Source: Campylobacter cuniculorum DSM 23162 = LMG 24588 | GTDB taxonomy: Bacteria > Campylobacterota > Campylobacteria > Campylobacterales > Campylobacteraceae | NCBI RefSeq assembly: GCF_002104335.1 | Contig: NZ_CP020867.1 | Coordinates: 1,153,206 to 1,217,205, forward strand | Length of the DNA stretch: 64,000 bases | Direction: 5' to 3' | In this document: one piece after another, positions 41,481 through 50,517 of the stretch | How the letters are laid out: every line of letters starts with the position of its first letter | How positions within the stretch are numbered: position 1 is the first letter of the stretch | The notes under the pieces: model-generated | What the model was told of the DNA's origin: nothing | Database searches by the model: none | What the model saw: the letters and a program-made list of their open reading frames with translations, nothing else | Made by a program: the position numbers and the translations under genes

Positions 41481-41923
41481 TACAAAGCCTTTATATTGAT
41501 TTTAAATTGAGCGTGAATGGCATGTCCTAATTTAACACTCACTTCATAAAATCCAAGTTTTTTAAACGTTTCACATTCTAAACTTTTTTTATCAAGCTCT
41601 ATATTTTTTTGTTCTTTTAAGGCATGAGCGATTTCATCCTTAGTTACCCCACCAAAAAGAGCCCCATTAGCACCCACAGGCTTTGAAATTTCAAGAGTAA
41701 TTTTGGCTAATTCTTCTTTGAGTTTTTCTAAATTTGCAAGTTCAAAACGCAAATTTTCTGCTTGCTTTTTTTTATCGCTTTCAAATTTTCTTAAAACTTC
41801 AGTTGTAGCAGATTTAGCAAAACCTTTTGCGATTAAAAAATTTTGCCCATAGCCATCTTTAACCTCTTTAACCTCCCCTGCTTTTCCTAAATTTTTAACA
41901 TCTTTAACCAATAATACTTTCAT
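41480..41923 (-). CDS. rplI: Ribosomal protein L9
   Basis: 147 residues. The N-terminal signature [18 protein letters not shown] with [10 protein letters not shown] is diagnostic; a long connecting helix and the C-terminal RNA-binding domain follow. Lies between argG and hslV in one minus-strand run. Confidence 0.97.
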   Translation of the reverse strand: MKVLLVKDVKNLGKAGEVKEVKDGYGQNFLIAKGFAKSATTEVLRKFESDKKKQAENLRFELANLEKLKEELAKITLEISKPVGANGALFGGVTKDEIAHALKEQKNIELDKKSLECETFKKLGFYEVSVKLGHAIHAQFKINIKAL

Positions 41924-41940
41924 TTATTTTTCCTCAAAGA

Positions 41941-43161
41941 TTAAAATTTTCTCCCATTTTTTCCCGCAATAATCAAACGCAAAGCATTGAGCTTAATAAA
42001 ACCCGCCGCGTCTTTTTGATTATACACTTCATCCTCTTCAAAAGTAGAATAAGCTGCATTAAACAAGCTGTCTTTAGCACTTTCCCTGCCTATAACGCTG
42101 ACATTTCCTTTATAGAGTTCGAGTTTGACCTTACCATTGACATATTTTTGAGACTCGTCGATTAAAGCTTGAAGCATAATTCTTTCAGGCGAAAACCAAA
42201 AGCCATTATAAATGAGCTTTGCGTATTTTGGCATGAGTTCATCTTTAAGATGAGTGGCTTCTTTATCAAGTGTTATGCTTTCTATGGCACGATGAGCCTT
42301 TAAAAGTATAGTTCCGCCCGGCGTTTCATAACAACCTCTGCTCTTCATGCCCACAAAACGATTCTCAACAATATCAAGCCTTCCAATGCCGTGTTTTGCA
42401 CCAAGTTCATTGAGTTTTTCTAAAAGTTTTGAAGCAGAAAGTTTTTTGTCATTGATTTTAATCAAATCCCCCTTTTGAAATTCTAAAGTGATAATCTCAC
42501 TTTCATCCGGAGCATTTTTAGGGCTTTTTGTCCATCTCCACATATCCTCTTCAGGTGGATTTGCAGGATTTTCCAAAACAAGCCCCTCATAAGAAATATG
42601 CAATAAATTCGCATCCATAGAATAAGGAGATTTCCCCTTTTTCTTAGAAATATCGATTTTGTGTTTTTTTGCGTAAGCTAAGAGTTTTTCGCGACTATTT
42701 AGGTCCCATTCTCTCCACGGAGCAATGATTTTTAAATCCGGATTAAACGCTAAATATCCTAATTCAAAACGCACTTGGTCATTGCCTTTTCCCGTTGCTC
42801 CGTGGCTTACTGCGTCTGCACCGGTTTGGATTGCGATTTGAGCTTGTGTTTTTGCTATGAGAGGTCTTGCTATGCTTGTTCCAAGCAAATATTCTCCCTC
42901 ATAAATCGCATTAGCTCTAAACATAGGAAAAACATAATCCCTAACAAATTCCTCCCTCAAATCCTTAATAAAAATGTTTTCTTCTTTAATGCCAAGAGAC
43001 AAAGCCTTTTTTTTAGCACTTTCAAGCTCTTCACCTTGTCCTATATCCGCAGTGAAAGTCAGCACTTCGCATTTATATTCATCTTGAAGCCATTTTAAAA
43101 TAATGCTTGTATCAAGCCCTCCTGAATAAGCTAAAACAACCTTTTTGATTTGATTTTTCAT
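41941..43161 (-). CDS. argG: Argininosuccinate synthase
   Basis: 406 residues. [13 protein letters not shown] is the ATP-pyrophosphatase P-loop, [12 protein letters not shown] the aspartate/citrulline site. It joins citrulline and aspartate in arginine synthesis. First gene of the run argG-rplI-hslV-hslU-era. Confidence 0.97.
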   Translation of the reverse strand: MKNQIKKVVLAYSGGLDTSIILKWLQDEYKCEVLTFTADIGQGEELESAKKKALSLGIKEENIFIKDLREEFVRDYVFPMFRANAIYEGEYLLGTSIARPLIAKTQAQIAIQTGADAVSHGATGKGNDQVRFELGYLAFNPDLKIIAPWREWDLNSREKLLAYAKKHKIDISKKKGKSPYSMDANLLHISYEGLVLENPANPPEEDMWRWTKSPKNAPDESEIITLEFQKGDLIKINDKKLSASKLLEKLNELGAKHGIGRLDIVENRFVGMKSRGCYETPGGTILLKAHRAIESITLDKEATHLKDELMPKYAKLIYNGFWFSPERIMLQALIDESQKYVNGKVKLELYKGNVSVIGRESAKDSLFNAAYSTFEEDEVYNQKDAAGFIKLNALRLIIAGKNGRKF

Positions 43162-43572
43162 TATAAATGTTTTCCTTTGTGAAAATTAATAATCTTAAAT
43201 TGTATCTAAAATTCATTAAAACAAAATTTTAAAAAATATTTTTAACCATAAATTTTTAAAAAAGACAAAAAATATTTTATTGTTTAAAATTTCAAAGAAA
43301 AAAAACTCAATGTAAAAATAAAAAGCTAAAAATTTAACAAAATCAACCATTAAAAAACAAAATTTCTTTTTTTGATTGCATTTTATAAATTTAAAATCAA
43401 ATGAATTGAATGAAAGATAAACATCATTTAAAAATTTGAAAAATAATGCAAAAAATTTAAAGTCTTAAAATTGAGAAAAAAGTTAAATTTTATAAAAAAT
43501 TCTAAGGAGAGTTTTTAAATAAACTCCCCTTTTTTAGAGAATTCCTACAAGGATTTATTAGGTTTGGACAGA
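43162..43572. other. AT-rich intergenic stretch upstream of argG
   Basis: About 410 bases with no gene seen. It contains the autotransporter terminator (43485-43531) and presumably the argG promoter, for which no clear -10 stands out among many AT-rich candidates. Confidence 0.5.
43485..43531 (-). terminator. Rho-independent terminator of the autotransporter gene
   Basis: On the minus strand AAGGGGAGTTT and AAACTCTCCTT form an 11-bp stem with one mismatch, followed by a T-run (AGAATTTTTT), about 40 bases after the stop codon. Confidence 0.7.
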
Positions 43573-46227
43573 TTAAAATTTATATTTAAATCCTAATTGT
43601 CCTGTTGCATAGGTTTCATTTTTGCTATCGACTTTACCCGCTAAAATTTGTTTCACACCTAAGCCTATATTAGCACTAAATTGTTTGCTTAAGTTGAAAT
43701 TTCCACCGATGATGACTTGACCATAAGTTTTATTTTTGTCTGCACCATCAACACTTGGTAGAGCAATTCCTGCTAAAGCAGCTTCAAAATCGCCTCCGTT
43801 ATTAAGAACATATTGTTCAACCTTAGGAGTAATGAAGAAATAAGATTCTTCGTTGAAATATTTTCTAAATTCAGCACCTAAGTCAAGAGAAAGGGTATTG
43901 TTAGTTGAGCTATCGATATTAAGACCTGCTGCACCACTTTCTTTATAATCTGGTGTAAGAGTAAGATAGTAGTTTGCTCCTACAAAAGGTTTAACGATAA
44001 AAGTGTCTTCTTGAAAGCCAAAGCTTCTACCGATATTTGCACTAAGTCCAAAAGATTTTCTTGTAAAATCTGAATCATAATTTCCTAGCACATCCCATCT
44101 GCTTTGGTCAGTTGGAGAAACTTGTCCATAGGCTTTAAGATTAAGTTCCCACAAAGGTGCCACTTGTATAGATGAGTAAAGACCTAATTGAAAATTATTG
44201 CTTTCTTGAGAAAGTGAGTTGTCTTTGATTTCAGCATAGGCATAAGTAAAGTATCCGCCGATAAGCACATTATCTGTTGCTTGTTTATCAAAGCCCAAAC
44301 TCAAACCATAAAGACCTCCTGTATCTCCATCGATGATATTAGCTCCACCAAATACATTAGCCCAAATTCCATTGCTGTAGCTATCCACATAATTTGCTCC
44401 CATATCACTTGCTACGGCTGCAAATTTAAGCTCACTCATCTTAGAAGCATAAGAGCCATAAGGATTGTTAAGCATTGCAATTCTTGAACCTATAGCAACA
44501 TCATTAGCAGTATTAATCACAGAATTGACCGTAGAAACAGCTGAATTTGTATTTGCGATACTTTTTGCACTTTCGCGAAATTCATTAGCAAGTGTATTTC
44601 CTAAATTTTCAAGTTTGATTCGAGCTATCGCATCTAAAGTGGCTCCATTGTCGTATGTGCCTATTTTATTGCCGTCTTTATCTAAAATATCGCCTTGTCT
44701 TGCTACATTTCCCACATCTTGTGTGTGAAGGTCAGCATTATTATAAGTCTGTCCTGCATTATTTGTTCTTTGTCGTAAGGACATTTCAAGTCCGTCTAAA
44801 TATCTTGCAACGATGGCTTGATTTCCTCTTTGGATATTGCCTATATTTTGAACGAAAACATCATTTCTTGTATATTTTAATGCAGCTTTATCAACGCCTG
44901 CAGCATTATTTTTACTCAAAGCCTCATAAGCAGCTCTATCAGCTAATAAAGTAACTTCAAATGGGGTATTTCTACCATTAACGACACGATTTTCTGTATA
45001 TTTTCCCGCAGTGATATTCGCAAGAGCAGCTCTTTGTGCTTGTATGGCTTTAGCAGCTTTTTCAACCTCATTCATCTTGGCTTCATCTGTTTTAGTGAGA
45101 TCAAATTCTATCTTGTTATCATCTGCAAAACTTTTAAGCAACCCGGTATTACCAGCATCATTAATATATCTGTCTAAAGTGCCTTGTATGATTGCAACTA
45201 GATTTTTACTATCAAGTGCATTTGTGCTTGCCCCACCGCTAATTCTTAATTGAGTCGCAGCTTTAACAGGGTCTTTGGTTTCATTAGTATTAAGAGTATA
45301 TTCTACTAAATTTCCTAAATCAACCACATTTGAAAAATTTTTATTGACATAGTCTGCAAAACTAACTCTATCGCCTTCTTTAACTCCGCCTGTAGCACCT
45401 TTTCCTGCTACACCGCTTAGAGTGTTAAGATTGACATTATCAGTGATATAAGTCCTATCATCAACTTGTAATTTCGCACCCACTACATTAGCAGTATCAA
45501 GTCCTGTAACTTGAAGCGTGAAAGGAACACCTTTTTCATCTTGTCCTGTAACATTAACAAGCACAGCATTGTTAAAGCTTTGAATGGACTTTGAACTCAA
45601 AAGCACAGAACCTGTAGCAAGAGTGCCTAAATTCGCATTGCCTTTAACCTGTATGGCACTAAGTCTATCGGCATTAAAAGCAAGTTTTGTATTTGCAAGA
45701 GCAAGAGCTCCATTAACATTGATAGAACCACCATCAACGATGAGTGTGCCTCCGCTTAAGCTTGTGTTTCCATTAAACACGCTTGAACCTGAAGTAGCTC
45801 TAAAATTTATGCCTGTGGCTTTAATCGCATCAGCAGAAGCCTCTGTGCTTGTTAGAGTGAAATTATTAAGCGTATCGGCTCCTGTTGTGCTAAGAGTTAA
45901 TTTCTTTTCTCCTGCATCGATAGAAATCTTTTCATCTTTTGCATTGAAATTTTTAAACTTAGTTGTGCCTTTTTCATCAAAAAGACTTGTTTCCTCTGTT
46001 GGTGCTTTGGTATCATCATCGTCCCAACCTTGAGTGCTGATATTGCCTAGAGCTATATCATAGTCCGTGCCTTTATAGCTGAAGCTATTGCCCTTTTTTT
46101 CAAAATTTTCTTTTATAGTTGCATTGCTATCAACATTTTTAGCAGCATATAAATTTGAAGCACTAAGGGCTAAACTCATTCCTAGCAAAACTTTGCAAGT
46201 TGTAGAAGAAAGTTTTGTTTTAATCAT
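43573..46227 (-). CDS. VacA-like autotransporter
   Basis: 884 residues. A signal peptide (ending near SNLYA) leads into a passenger rich in Thr, Asn and Gly with beta-helix-like repeats (about 40-600). From about 615 a C-terminal beta-barrel follows (NGIWANVFGGANIIDGDTGG onward) ending in alternating residues and a terminal Phe (LGFKYKF), the outer-membrane sorting signal. RIAMLNNPYGSYASKM before the barrel recalls Helicobacter VacA-like proteins. Two N-glycosylation sequons, DSNAT and DKNKT, are present. AAAAGGAG precedes the ATG. Passenger function unknown; adhesin or toxin are guesses. Confidence 0.85.
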   Translation of the reverse strand: MIKTKLSSTTCKVLLGMSLALSASNLYAAKNVDSNATIKENFEKKGNSFSYKGTDYDIALGNISTQGWDDDDTKAPTEETSLFDEKGTTKFKNFNAKDEKISIDAGEKKLTLSTTGADTLNNFTLTSTEASADAIKATGINFRATSGSSVFNGNTSLSGGTLIVDGGSINVNGALALANTKLAFNADRLSAIQVKGNANLGTLATGSVLLSSKSIQSFNNAVLVNVTGQDEKGVPFTLQVTGLDTANVVGAKLQVDDRTYITDNVNLNTLSGVAGKGATGGVKEGDRVSFADYVNKNFSNVVDLGNLVEYTLNTNETKDPVKAATQLRISGGASTNALDSKNLVAIIQGTLDRYINDAGNTGLLKSFADDNKIEFDLTKTDEAKMNEVEKAAKAIQAQRAALANITAGKYTENRVVNGRNTPFEVTLLADRAAYEALSKNNAAGVDKAALKYTRNDVFVQNIGNIQRGNQAIVARYLDGLEMSLRQRTNNAGQTYNNADLHTQDVGNVARQGDILDKDGNKIGTYDNGATLDAIARIKLENLGNTLANEFRESAKSIANTNSAVSTVNSVINTANDVAIGSRIAMLNNPYGSYASKMSELKFAAVASDMGANYVDSYSNGIWANVFGGANIIDGDTGGLYGLSLGFDKQATDNVLIGGYFTYAYAEIKDNSLSQESNNFQLGLYSSIQVAPLWELNLKAYGQVSPTDQSRWDVLGNYDSDFTRKSFGLSANIGRSFGFQEDTFIVKPFVGANYYLTLTPDYKESGAAGLNIDSSTNNTLSLDLGAEFRKYFNEESYFFITPKVEQYVLNNGGDFEAALAGIALPSVDGADKNKTYGQVIIGGNFNLSKQFSANIGLGVKQILAGKVDSKNETYATGQLGFKYKF

Positions 46228-46264
46228 AATTTGAAACTCCTTTTAAAAAATTTTTTAAAGTTCA

Positions 46265-46292
46265 AGTATAAGTTTAATCAAAAAAAAAAAAA
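46265..46292 (-). promoter_or_regulatory. Autotransporter promoter with a T13 tract
   Basis: On the minus strand T13 (46292-46280) lies nine bases before TATACT (46270-46265), a -10 candidate about 38 bases from the start codon. The tract fills the spacer or upstream part of the promoter, where length changes could alter transcription. Confidence 0.5.
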
Positions 46293-46713
46293 CAGCTTAA
46301 ACGAAACAAAATTTCAAAAAAAAATTGAAATTTTTTTAAAAAATCTTATAAATTTGCTCCTCATTTGAGTGAATTTTTGAATTTTTAAGAGAAATACTTG
46401 AGTTTAATTTTTAAAAAATCAAAGCTGATAAAAGTCGCGTTTTAAATTTTGAAGATTTTTTATTTTTATTTGAAATAAATTTAAGATGATTGTGAATAAA
46501 AATCGAAAGAATTTTGTTTTTATACTTATGAATTTTTGTTCAGATTATTTTTTTATATTTTTTGGTATTTTATAGAATTTCTAAGCTTTAAAAATTTTGT
46601 TTTATCGCTTGCTTTCATTCATGATTTTTTGTTTTAAATCAATCCAAATTTTAAAGCAATATTTTGTATATAAAACTAATTTTTATTTTTTATAATTATC
46701 TTGTATGAATAAA
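46293..46713. other. Gene-free AT-rich stretch
   Basis: About 420 bases between the glcD stop and the autotransporter promoter. No gene, RNA or clear hairpin is seen. Confidence 0.5.
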
Positions 46714-48096
46714 CTAAAGTCCCATTTTAAAAGGATTTAAAATATTATTTGGGTCAAAAGCTTTTTTTATATTTCTCATTAAATTCATTTCAGCTTCATT
46801 GAAAGCAAGTTTCATAAAAGGCGCCTTAGAAATTCCTATGCCGTGTTCTCCGCTTAAGGTGCCCCCAAGTTCGATTGTCAGTTTAAAAATCTCCTCCACA
46901 GCCTCATATCCTTTTTTGACTTCAGCCTCATTGTTTTTGTCACTAACCATAACATTAGTATGCACATTGCCATCGCCTGTATGTCCAAAACAAGGAATTT
47001 TAAAATCATATTTTTGTGAAATTTCTTCTATACCCTCTAAAAGTTTAGGGAGTTTAGACCTTGGCACGGTTATATCTTCATTGAGTTTTAAATTTCCATA
47101 CATTGCTATGCTTTGAGAACAATTTTTTCTCGCAAACCAAATATTTGCTGCCTCCTCTTCATCTTTTGCTATTTTAAATTCTAATGCCCCCTCTTCTAAG
47201 AAATAATGCTGAAGTTTTTTCAAATCCTCATCAAGAGCTTCCTTGACATTGCCATCAACATCAGCAATCAAAATCGCCCCCGCATCGACAGGCAAACCTT
47301 TTTGGAATTTTTGCTCAACCGCTCTAATGCTTAAATTATCCAAAAATTCCATAGAAACAGGACTCACTCCACTTGCAAGGCTTTTATACACAGCATTCAT
47401 CGCACTTTGCACACTAGGAAAAATTCCCATAGCCGTTTTTTTAAATTTTGGTAAAGGGATTAATTTTAAGGTTAATTCACTTAAAACTGCTAAAGAACCT
47501 TCACTTGCAATTAAAATTCCAGCCAAATTATAACCCGCCACATCTTTAATGGTCCTCTTTCCCGCTCTTATGACTTCACCATTTGGTAAAACCGCTCTTA
47601 AAGCCATCACATAATCTTTTGTGATTCCATATTTAGCGGCACGCATACCGCCAGCATTTTCACTGACATTCCCTCCCAAAGATGAATACTCCATACTCGC
47701 AGGGTCAGGGGGATAAAAAAGCCCATATTTTTTAACTTCTTTTTGCAAGTTGATGTTAATAAGCCCCGGTTGCACCACTGCAACCAAATTTTCAAGGTCA
47801 ATTTCTAAAATTTTATTCATATGTTTTTCAAAACTTAAAATCACTCCGCCATTTATTGCTAAGGCTCCACCCGTAAAACCAGAACCCGAACCTCTTGGAA
47901 TGATAATGATTTTATTTTCATTGCAAAATTTCAAAATCTCACAAATATCCCTTTCATTTCTTGGAAAAAGCACTCCATCGGGCAAATAATGCTTCCTTGT
48001 TGCATCATAACTATAAGCTCTTTTATGAATTTCATCAAAATACGCATTCTCTTCACCTAAAAGTTTTTTAAAAAAAAGTTCAAATTCTTGTTTCAT
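46714..48096 (-). CDS. glcD: FAD-linked glycolate/lactate oxidase subunit GlcD
   Basis: 460 residues. PRGSGSGFTGGAL and PDPASMEYSSLGGNVSENAGG form the FAD-binding domain; HTGDGNVH and GGTLSGEHGIG lie in the C-terminal oxidase domain. It oxidises a 2-hydroxyacid, passing electrons to the quinone pool or a partner subunit. It overlaps the PgbA-like gene upstream by 4 bases. The exact substrate is uncertain. Confidence 0.88.
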   Translation of the reverse strand: MKQEFELFFKKLLGEENAYFDEIHKRAYSYDATRKHYLPDGVLFPRNERDICEILKFCNENKIIIIPRGSGSGFTGGALAINGGVILSFEKHMNKILEIDLENLVAVVQPGLININLQKEVKKYGLFYPPDPASMEYSSLGGNVSENAGGMRAAKYGITKDYVMALRAVLPNGEVIRAGKRTIKDVAGYNLAGILIASEGSLAVLSELTLKLIPLPKFKKTAMGIFPSVQSAMNAVYKSLASGVSPVSMEFLDNLSIRAVEQKFQKGLPVDAGAILIADVDGNVKEALDEDLKKLQHYFLEEGALEFKIAKDEEEAANIWFARKNCSQSIAMYGNLKLNEDITVPRSKLPKLLEGIEEISQKYDFKIPCFGHTGDGNVHTNVMVSDKNNEAEVKKGYEAVEEIFKLTIELGGTLSGEHGIGISKAPFMKLAFNEAEMNLMRNIKKAFDPNNILNPFKMGL

Positions 48097-48818
48097 CGAT
48101 TTGTCCTATCTAAACCAATCAAGGCTTCATAATATCTGTAAAAATTTCCTATCTCTTGAGAATTAAAGTCAAAAAAATTGCTTCTATAATCTGTTATCCT
48201 TGAGTAAAATGGCACTTGCACACTACTTGGCTTAGAAATAGGAACTTCATACAAGGTTTTAAAATCTTGACAATCCACAAATTTAGCCTTTTGCTCTAAA
48301 GCAAAAATCAAAATTCCCACAGCATTATCCGCACAAAATTTTCTCAAATCCGACCTTTTTGGAGCAACTTGTGCGTTTCTAATCATTTGAGCTCCTAAAA
48401 TATCAATATGAGTAAAATAAAATTGTGGATAAGAATTAACAATCTCATCATAGCTTTGTTTATCGGGTGCAATCACTGCAGCTCTATCATAAAGAAAATT
48501 TAAAATCACCTCATCGCCAACTTCTGGTAAGATATTTGGCAGGGGTAAAGCCTCTTGCTCTAAAGAAGAAAATACGCTAAATTCAAGCTTTGCCATACCA
48601 TTTTCTTTTGCAATCACACTCGCTCTGGCAATAATGCTTTTAGATTTATCAAAATTATGCATCACAATACCGCTAGAATTAAGCTTGATTCTTGGGTCAT
48701 CTTTGACATAAGCATAAAGATCTTCAGTTTTTAAAAGCTGTGTTTTCACCACTTTAAAATCAAAATCAGCAAATAAATTCAAAGTCAAAACCAAAAAAAA
48801 TAAAATGAATTTAAACAA
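48093..48818 (-). CDS. Exported protein with PgbA-like N-terminal domain
   Basis: 241 residues from the TTG at 48818 (MFKFILFFLVLTLNLFA), chosen because AAGGAG lies six bases before it and it gives a clean signal peptide; a TTG at 48839 is less likely. FDFKVVKTQLLKTEDLYAYV and VGDEVILNFLYDRAAVIAPD match what I recall of the N-terminal domain of Helicobacter plasminogen-binding PgbA/PgbB. The lysine-rich plasminogen-binding tail of PgbA is absent. Coupled to glcD. Confidence 0.7.
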   Translation of the reverse strand: MFKFILFFLVLTLNLFADFDFKVVKTQLLKTEDLYAYVKDDPRIKLNSSGIVMHNFDKSKSIIARASVIAKENGMAKLEFSVFSSLEQEALPLPNILPEVGDEVILNFLYDRAAVIAPDKQSYDEIVNSYPQFYFTHIDILGAQMIRNAQVAPKRSDLRKFCADNAVGILIFALEQKAKFVDCQDFKTLYEVPISKPSSVQVPFYSRITDYRSNFFDFNSQEIGNFYRYYEALIGLDRTNR

Positions 48819-48864
48819 GCGGACTCCTTTATTTATCAATATAGTTTTAAAAATTAAATTGTAT

Positions 48865-48870
48865 TATAAT
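48865..48870 (+). promoter_or_regulatory. Probable promoter of the M23 peptidase gene
   Basis: A TATAAT box in the divergent space, about 75 bases before the ATG; a TAAAAT box near 48903 is an alternative. Confidence 0.45.
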
Positions 48871-48945
48871 CCTTTTTGTTAAATAATTGTAAGAAAAATA
48901 AAGTAAAATACTCGTTTTTGAAATAATTTTAAAATGAGATGATGA

Positions 48946-50109
48946 ATGATGAAGAAAATTTTACTTTTATTTTTATTGAGTTTTAAATGCTTTGCAGCTC
49001 TTAGCATAGAAGAGCTTACTTGGGAAAATGGCGATACTTTGCTCGAATTTTTACAAAGAAATTCTATCCCTATGTCTTTGTATTATAGTCTTGACAGAGA
49101 AGACAGAGAACTTGCTTCAGAGATTGCTGCAAAGATAAAATATCAAGTTTTAAAAGATGACAATAACAACATAGAACAAATTTTAATCCCCATCAGCGAT
49201 GAACTGCAAATTCACATCTATAAAAACAAAGACAATCAATACAATCTTACTTTCACTCCTGTGGATTATGATAAAGAAGAGAGAATTTTAACCCTCACTC
49301 TTGAAAATTCAGCCTATCAAGATGTTTATAAAGAAAGTCAAAGCTCCACTCTAGCAAGGGCAATGATACGCTCTTTTAAGGGCAGTGTTAATTTTCGTAA
49401 TATGCAAAAAGGCGACCAAATCACTTTATATTACGAACAAAAAAGGAGAATGGGACGACTTTGGGGGGATATTACGATTAAAATGGCGTCAATAGAAATA
49501 AACAAAAATTCTAAGGAAATTTTTTATTTTAATGACAATTATTATGATAAAAATGGAAAGGATATTGAATCTTTTTTACTTGCTAAACCTATAGGTGCGG
49601 CACGAATTTCATCCTATTTTACAACGGCAAGATTTCATCCTATTTTAAAAAGATACCGTGCTCATCTTGGGGTTGATTATGCTGCACCCACCGGAACCCC
49701 TGTAAAAAGTGCAGGAGATGGGACTATCATTTTTGTAGGAGCCCAAAGTGGCTATGGAAATGTTGTAAAAATTCAGCATTCTTCTGGATATTCAACCGTT
49801 TATGCACATTTGAGTCGTTTTGCCAAGATTAAAAAAGGACAGAAAGTCAAACAAGGACAGCTCATCGCCTATGTTGGTTCAACAGGAATGAGCACAGGTC
49901 CGCATTTGCATTTTGGTGTGTATGTGAATAACAAGGCTATCAATCCGCTTTCAGTCGTTAAAATTGCCAAATCAGAGCTTAAGGGAAAAAATAAAGAAGA
50001 TTTTATAAAACTCATCTCACAATACAAACAAATTGTGCAAAATCACATCCAAGACAATAGACCAAATCCGCCTAAAGAAGAGGAATTTGAAAATTATATA
50101 GAATTTTAA
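48946..50109 (+). CDS. M23 peptidoglycan endopeptidase (Csd/Pgp3-like)
   Basis: 387 residues. Signal peptide, an N-terminal region to about 215 with inhibitory and LysM-like folds, then LytM/M23 with zinc ligands H240 and D244 (HLGVD), H288 and H320/H322 (GPHLHFG). Such D,D-endopeptidases trim peptidoglycan cross-links and shape the helical cell in Campylobacter and Helicobacter. Divergent from the PgbA-like gene. Complete active site suggests it is catalytic. Confidence 0.9.
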   Translation: MMKKILLLFLLSFKCFAALSIEELTWENGDTLLEFLQRNSIPMSLYYSLDREDRELASEIAAKIKYQVLKDDNNNIEQILIPISDELQIHIYKNKDNQYNLTFTPVDYDKEERILTLTLENSAYQDVYKESQSSTLARAMIRSFKGSVNFRNMQKGDQITLYYEQKRRMGRLWGDITIKMASIEINKNSKEIFYFNDNYYDKNGKDIESFLLAKPIGAARISSYFTTARFHPILKRYRAHLGVDYAAPTGTPVKSAGDGTIIFVGAQSGYGNVVKIQHSSGYSTVYAHLSRFAKIKKGQKVKQGQLIAYVGSTGMSTGPHLHFGVYVNNKAINPLSVVKIAKSELKGKNKEDFIKLISQYKQIVQNHIQDNRPNPPKEEEFENYIEF

Positions 50110-50517
50110 GTGATGTCTTAAACAAGATTTGATGATGATTTAAAATTCATCAATTCTACTTGGATTAAAAAGATTTTAAGCTGATTTTATAACATCACAT
50201 ATGTTTTTATACCCGCCCTATTCTTGTTTTTATAATATCATTTTCTTTCATGTGTGTAAGAAAAAAATATGAAAATTCCTTGCTGTAAAAATATGTTTTT
50301 CTTTTTAAAAAAGAGTGCTTGTATATCTAAAAACAAAGAAATTTTAAGAATTCTTAGTTAGAACCTATAAGATAGTGCTTTGAAAGGATTTTTGCTTGTT
50401 AAGAATTTTTAACCCAAAAGCTAAAAATTCTTAACACTTTCACTCACTATAACATGAATTTAAAAGCTAATTTTTTAGCACAGATTGAAAATTTTCACTC
50501 CTATGATATTTAAAAAA
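50110..50517. other. Intergenic stretch between convergent M23 peptidase and copA
   Basis: About 400 AT-rich bases without a gene. One strong inverted repeat lies at 50398-50435. Confidence 0.5.
50398..50435. terminator. Inverted repeat between convergent genes, probable terminator
   Basis: GTTAAGAATTTTT and AAAAATTCTTAAC form a perfect 13-bp stem with a 12-base loop. There is no long T-run after it on either strand, so termination is inferred from position. Confidence 0.5.

Noticed and set aside
45584-46033. 149-residue plus-strand frame opposite the autotransporter
   Set aside because: Antisense to the repeat-rich passenger region, with skewed Ala/Val/Pro/Leu/Ser composition typical of a shadow frame.
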